The position numbers and the translations under genes were made by a program. This document shows, one piece after another, positions 12,976-13,119 of a stretch of DNA of 13,119 nt; position 1 is the first letter of the stretch; every line of letters begins with the position of its first letter. The DNA comes from an uncultured Lachnospiraceae bacterium (lineage in GTDB: Bacteria > Bacillota > Clostridia > Lachnospirales > Lachnospiraceae). The notes under the pieces were generated by a model. The model was not told the DNA's origin. It made no database searches and was given only the letters and a program-made list of their open reading frames with translations. The DNA lies in assembly GCA_934351835.1 (NCBI GenBank), contig CAKRJP010000029.1, positions 1 through 13,119 of the forward strand, given 5' to 3'.

Positions 12976-13119
12976 GAGCAGAGGAAAGAGATATTTGAAA
13001 ATGTAAGCAGGTAAAAATTGATGGAGTCAGCAGACGTGAAGTCATGGCAAATGACAATATGCAGACTATGAAAAACATTCTGAAAATCTAGGACTATTTC
13101 GGAAGAGATTTTCATAGTA
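12976..13119. other. Non-coding end of window with possible gene remnant
   Basis: No complete gene is seen. In one plus-strand frame (12999-13091) the residues KIDGVSRREVMANDNMQTMK are open but lack a start codon, as a decayed gene end might. An ORF on the minus strand here is antisense to the cREC gene and has no support. Confidence 0.3.
13081..13114. repeat. Inverted repeat at the window end
   Basis: TGAAAATCT (13081-13089) and AGATTTTCA (13106-13114) are exact reverse complements with a 16-base loop. It may belong to a terminator or a regulator site of the next gene; the window ends too early to tell. Confidence 0.55.

Noticed and set aside
1..13119. CRISPR array, tRNA, rRNA or insertion sequence
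   Set aside because: No regularly spaced direct repeats, no cloverleaf-like or rRNA-like sequence, and no transposase frame or terminal repeats were seen on reading.

Overview
The window looks like a chromosomal segment of a low-GC Gram-positive anaerobe, most likely a Lachnospiraceae-type Clostridium relative. The reasons are AT-rich coding sequence, strong AGGAGG-type ribosome binding sites, sigma-A style promoters, abundant intrinsic terminators, and gene types common in that group (trigger-factor-like FKBP lipoprotein, RluE-like pseudouridine synthase, paired WYL regulators). I cannot name the species from the sequence alone.

Left part (1-2910) is mostly housekeeping and membrane genes. 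A minus-strand small anchored protein has its own promoter and terminator. Divergent from it is a lipoprotein with an FKBP-type prolyl isomerase domain and trigger-factor-like C-terminus. Then come a two-helix membrane protein of 88 residues and a minus-strand S4-less pseudouridine synthase, which converge on one terminator.

Middle part (2910-7270) is an RNA-repair locus. Two translationally coupled WYL-domain regulators (ATGA overlap) end in a terminator that begins inside the second gene. They are followed by rtcB (RNA 3'-phosphate or 2',3'-cyclic phosphate to 5'-OH ligase), which overlaps by 20 bases a nucleotidyltransferase of the RlaP family that is known to travel with RNA ligases. No RtcR or RtcA is present, so the WYL pair are the natural candidate regulators. 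A convergent EamA/DMT-type transporter follows.

Right part (8130-13119) looks like an accessory island. A 555-base non-coding stretch holds an orphan terminator, a perfect 19-bp hairpin and a 30-codon ORF with its own ribosome binding site and terminator. Then come a third WYL regulator with a 325-residue protein I do not recognise, and a tight four-gene cassette: a CX5R dual-specificity-type phosphatase, two uncharacterised proteins, and a small protein matching the cyclic-phosphate-processing receiver (cREC) family. 

Taken together, ligase, nucleotidyltransferase, predicted cyclic-phosphate enzyme, phosphatase and three ligand-sensing-type WYL regulators suggest a regulated RNA-damage response, possibly countering toxin or phage nucleases. 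The link between the rtcB operon and the cREC cassette is an inference from proximity and family predictions, not something the sequence proves.
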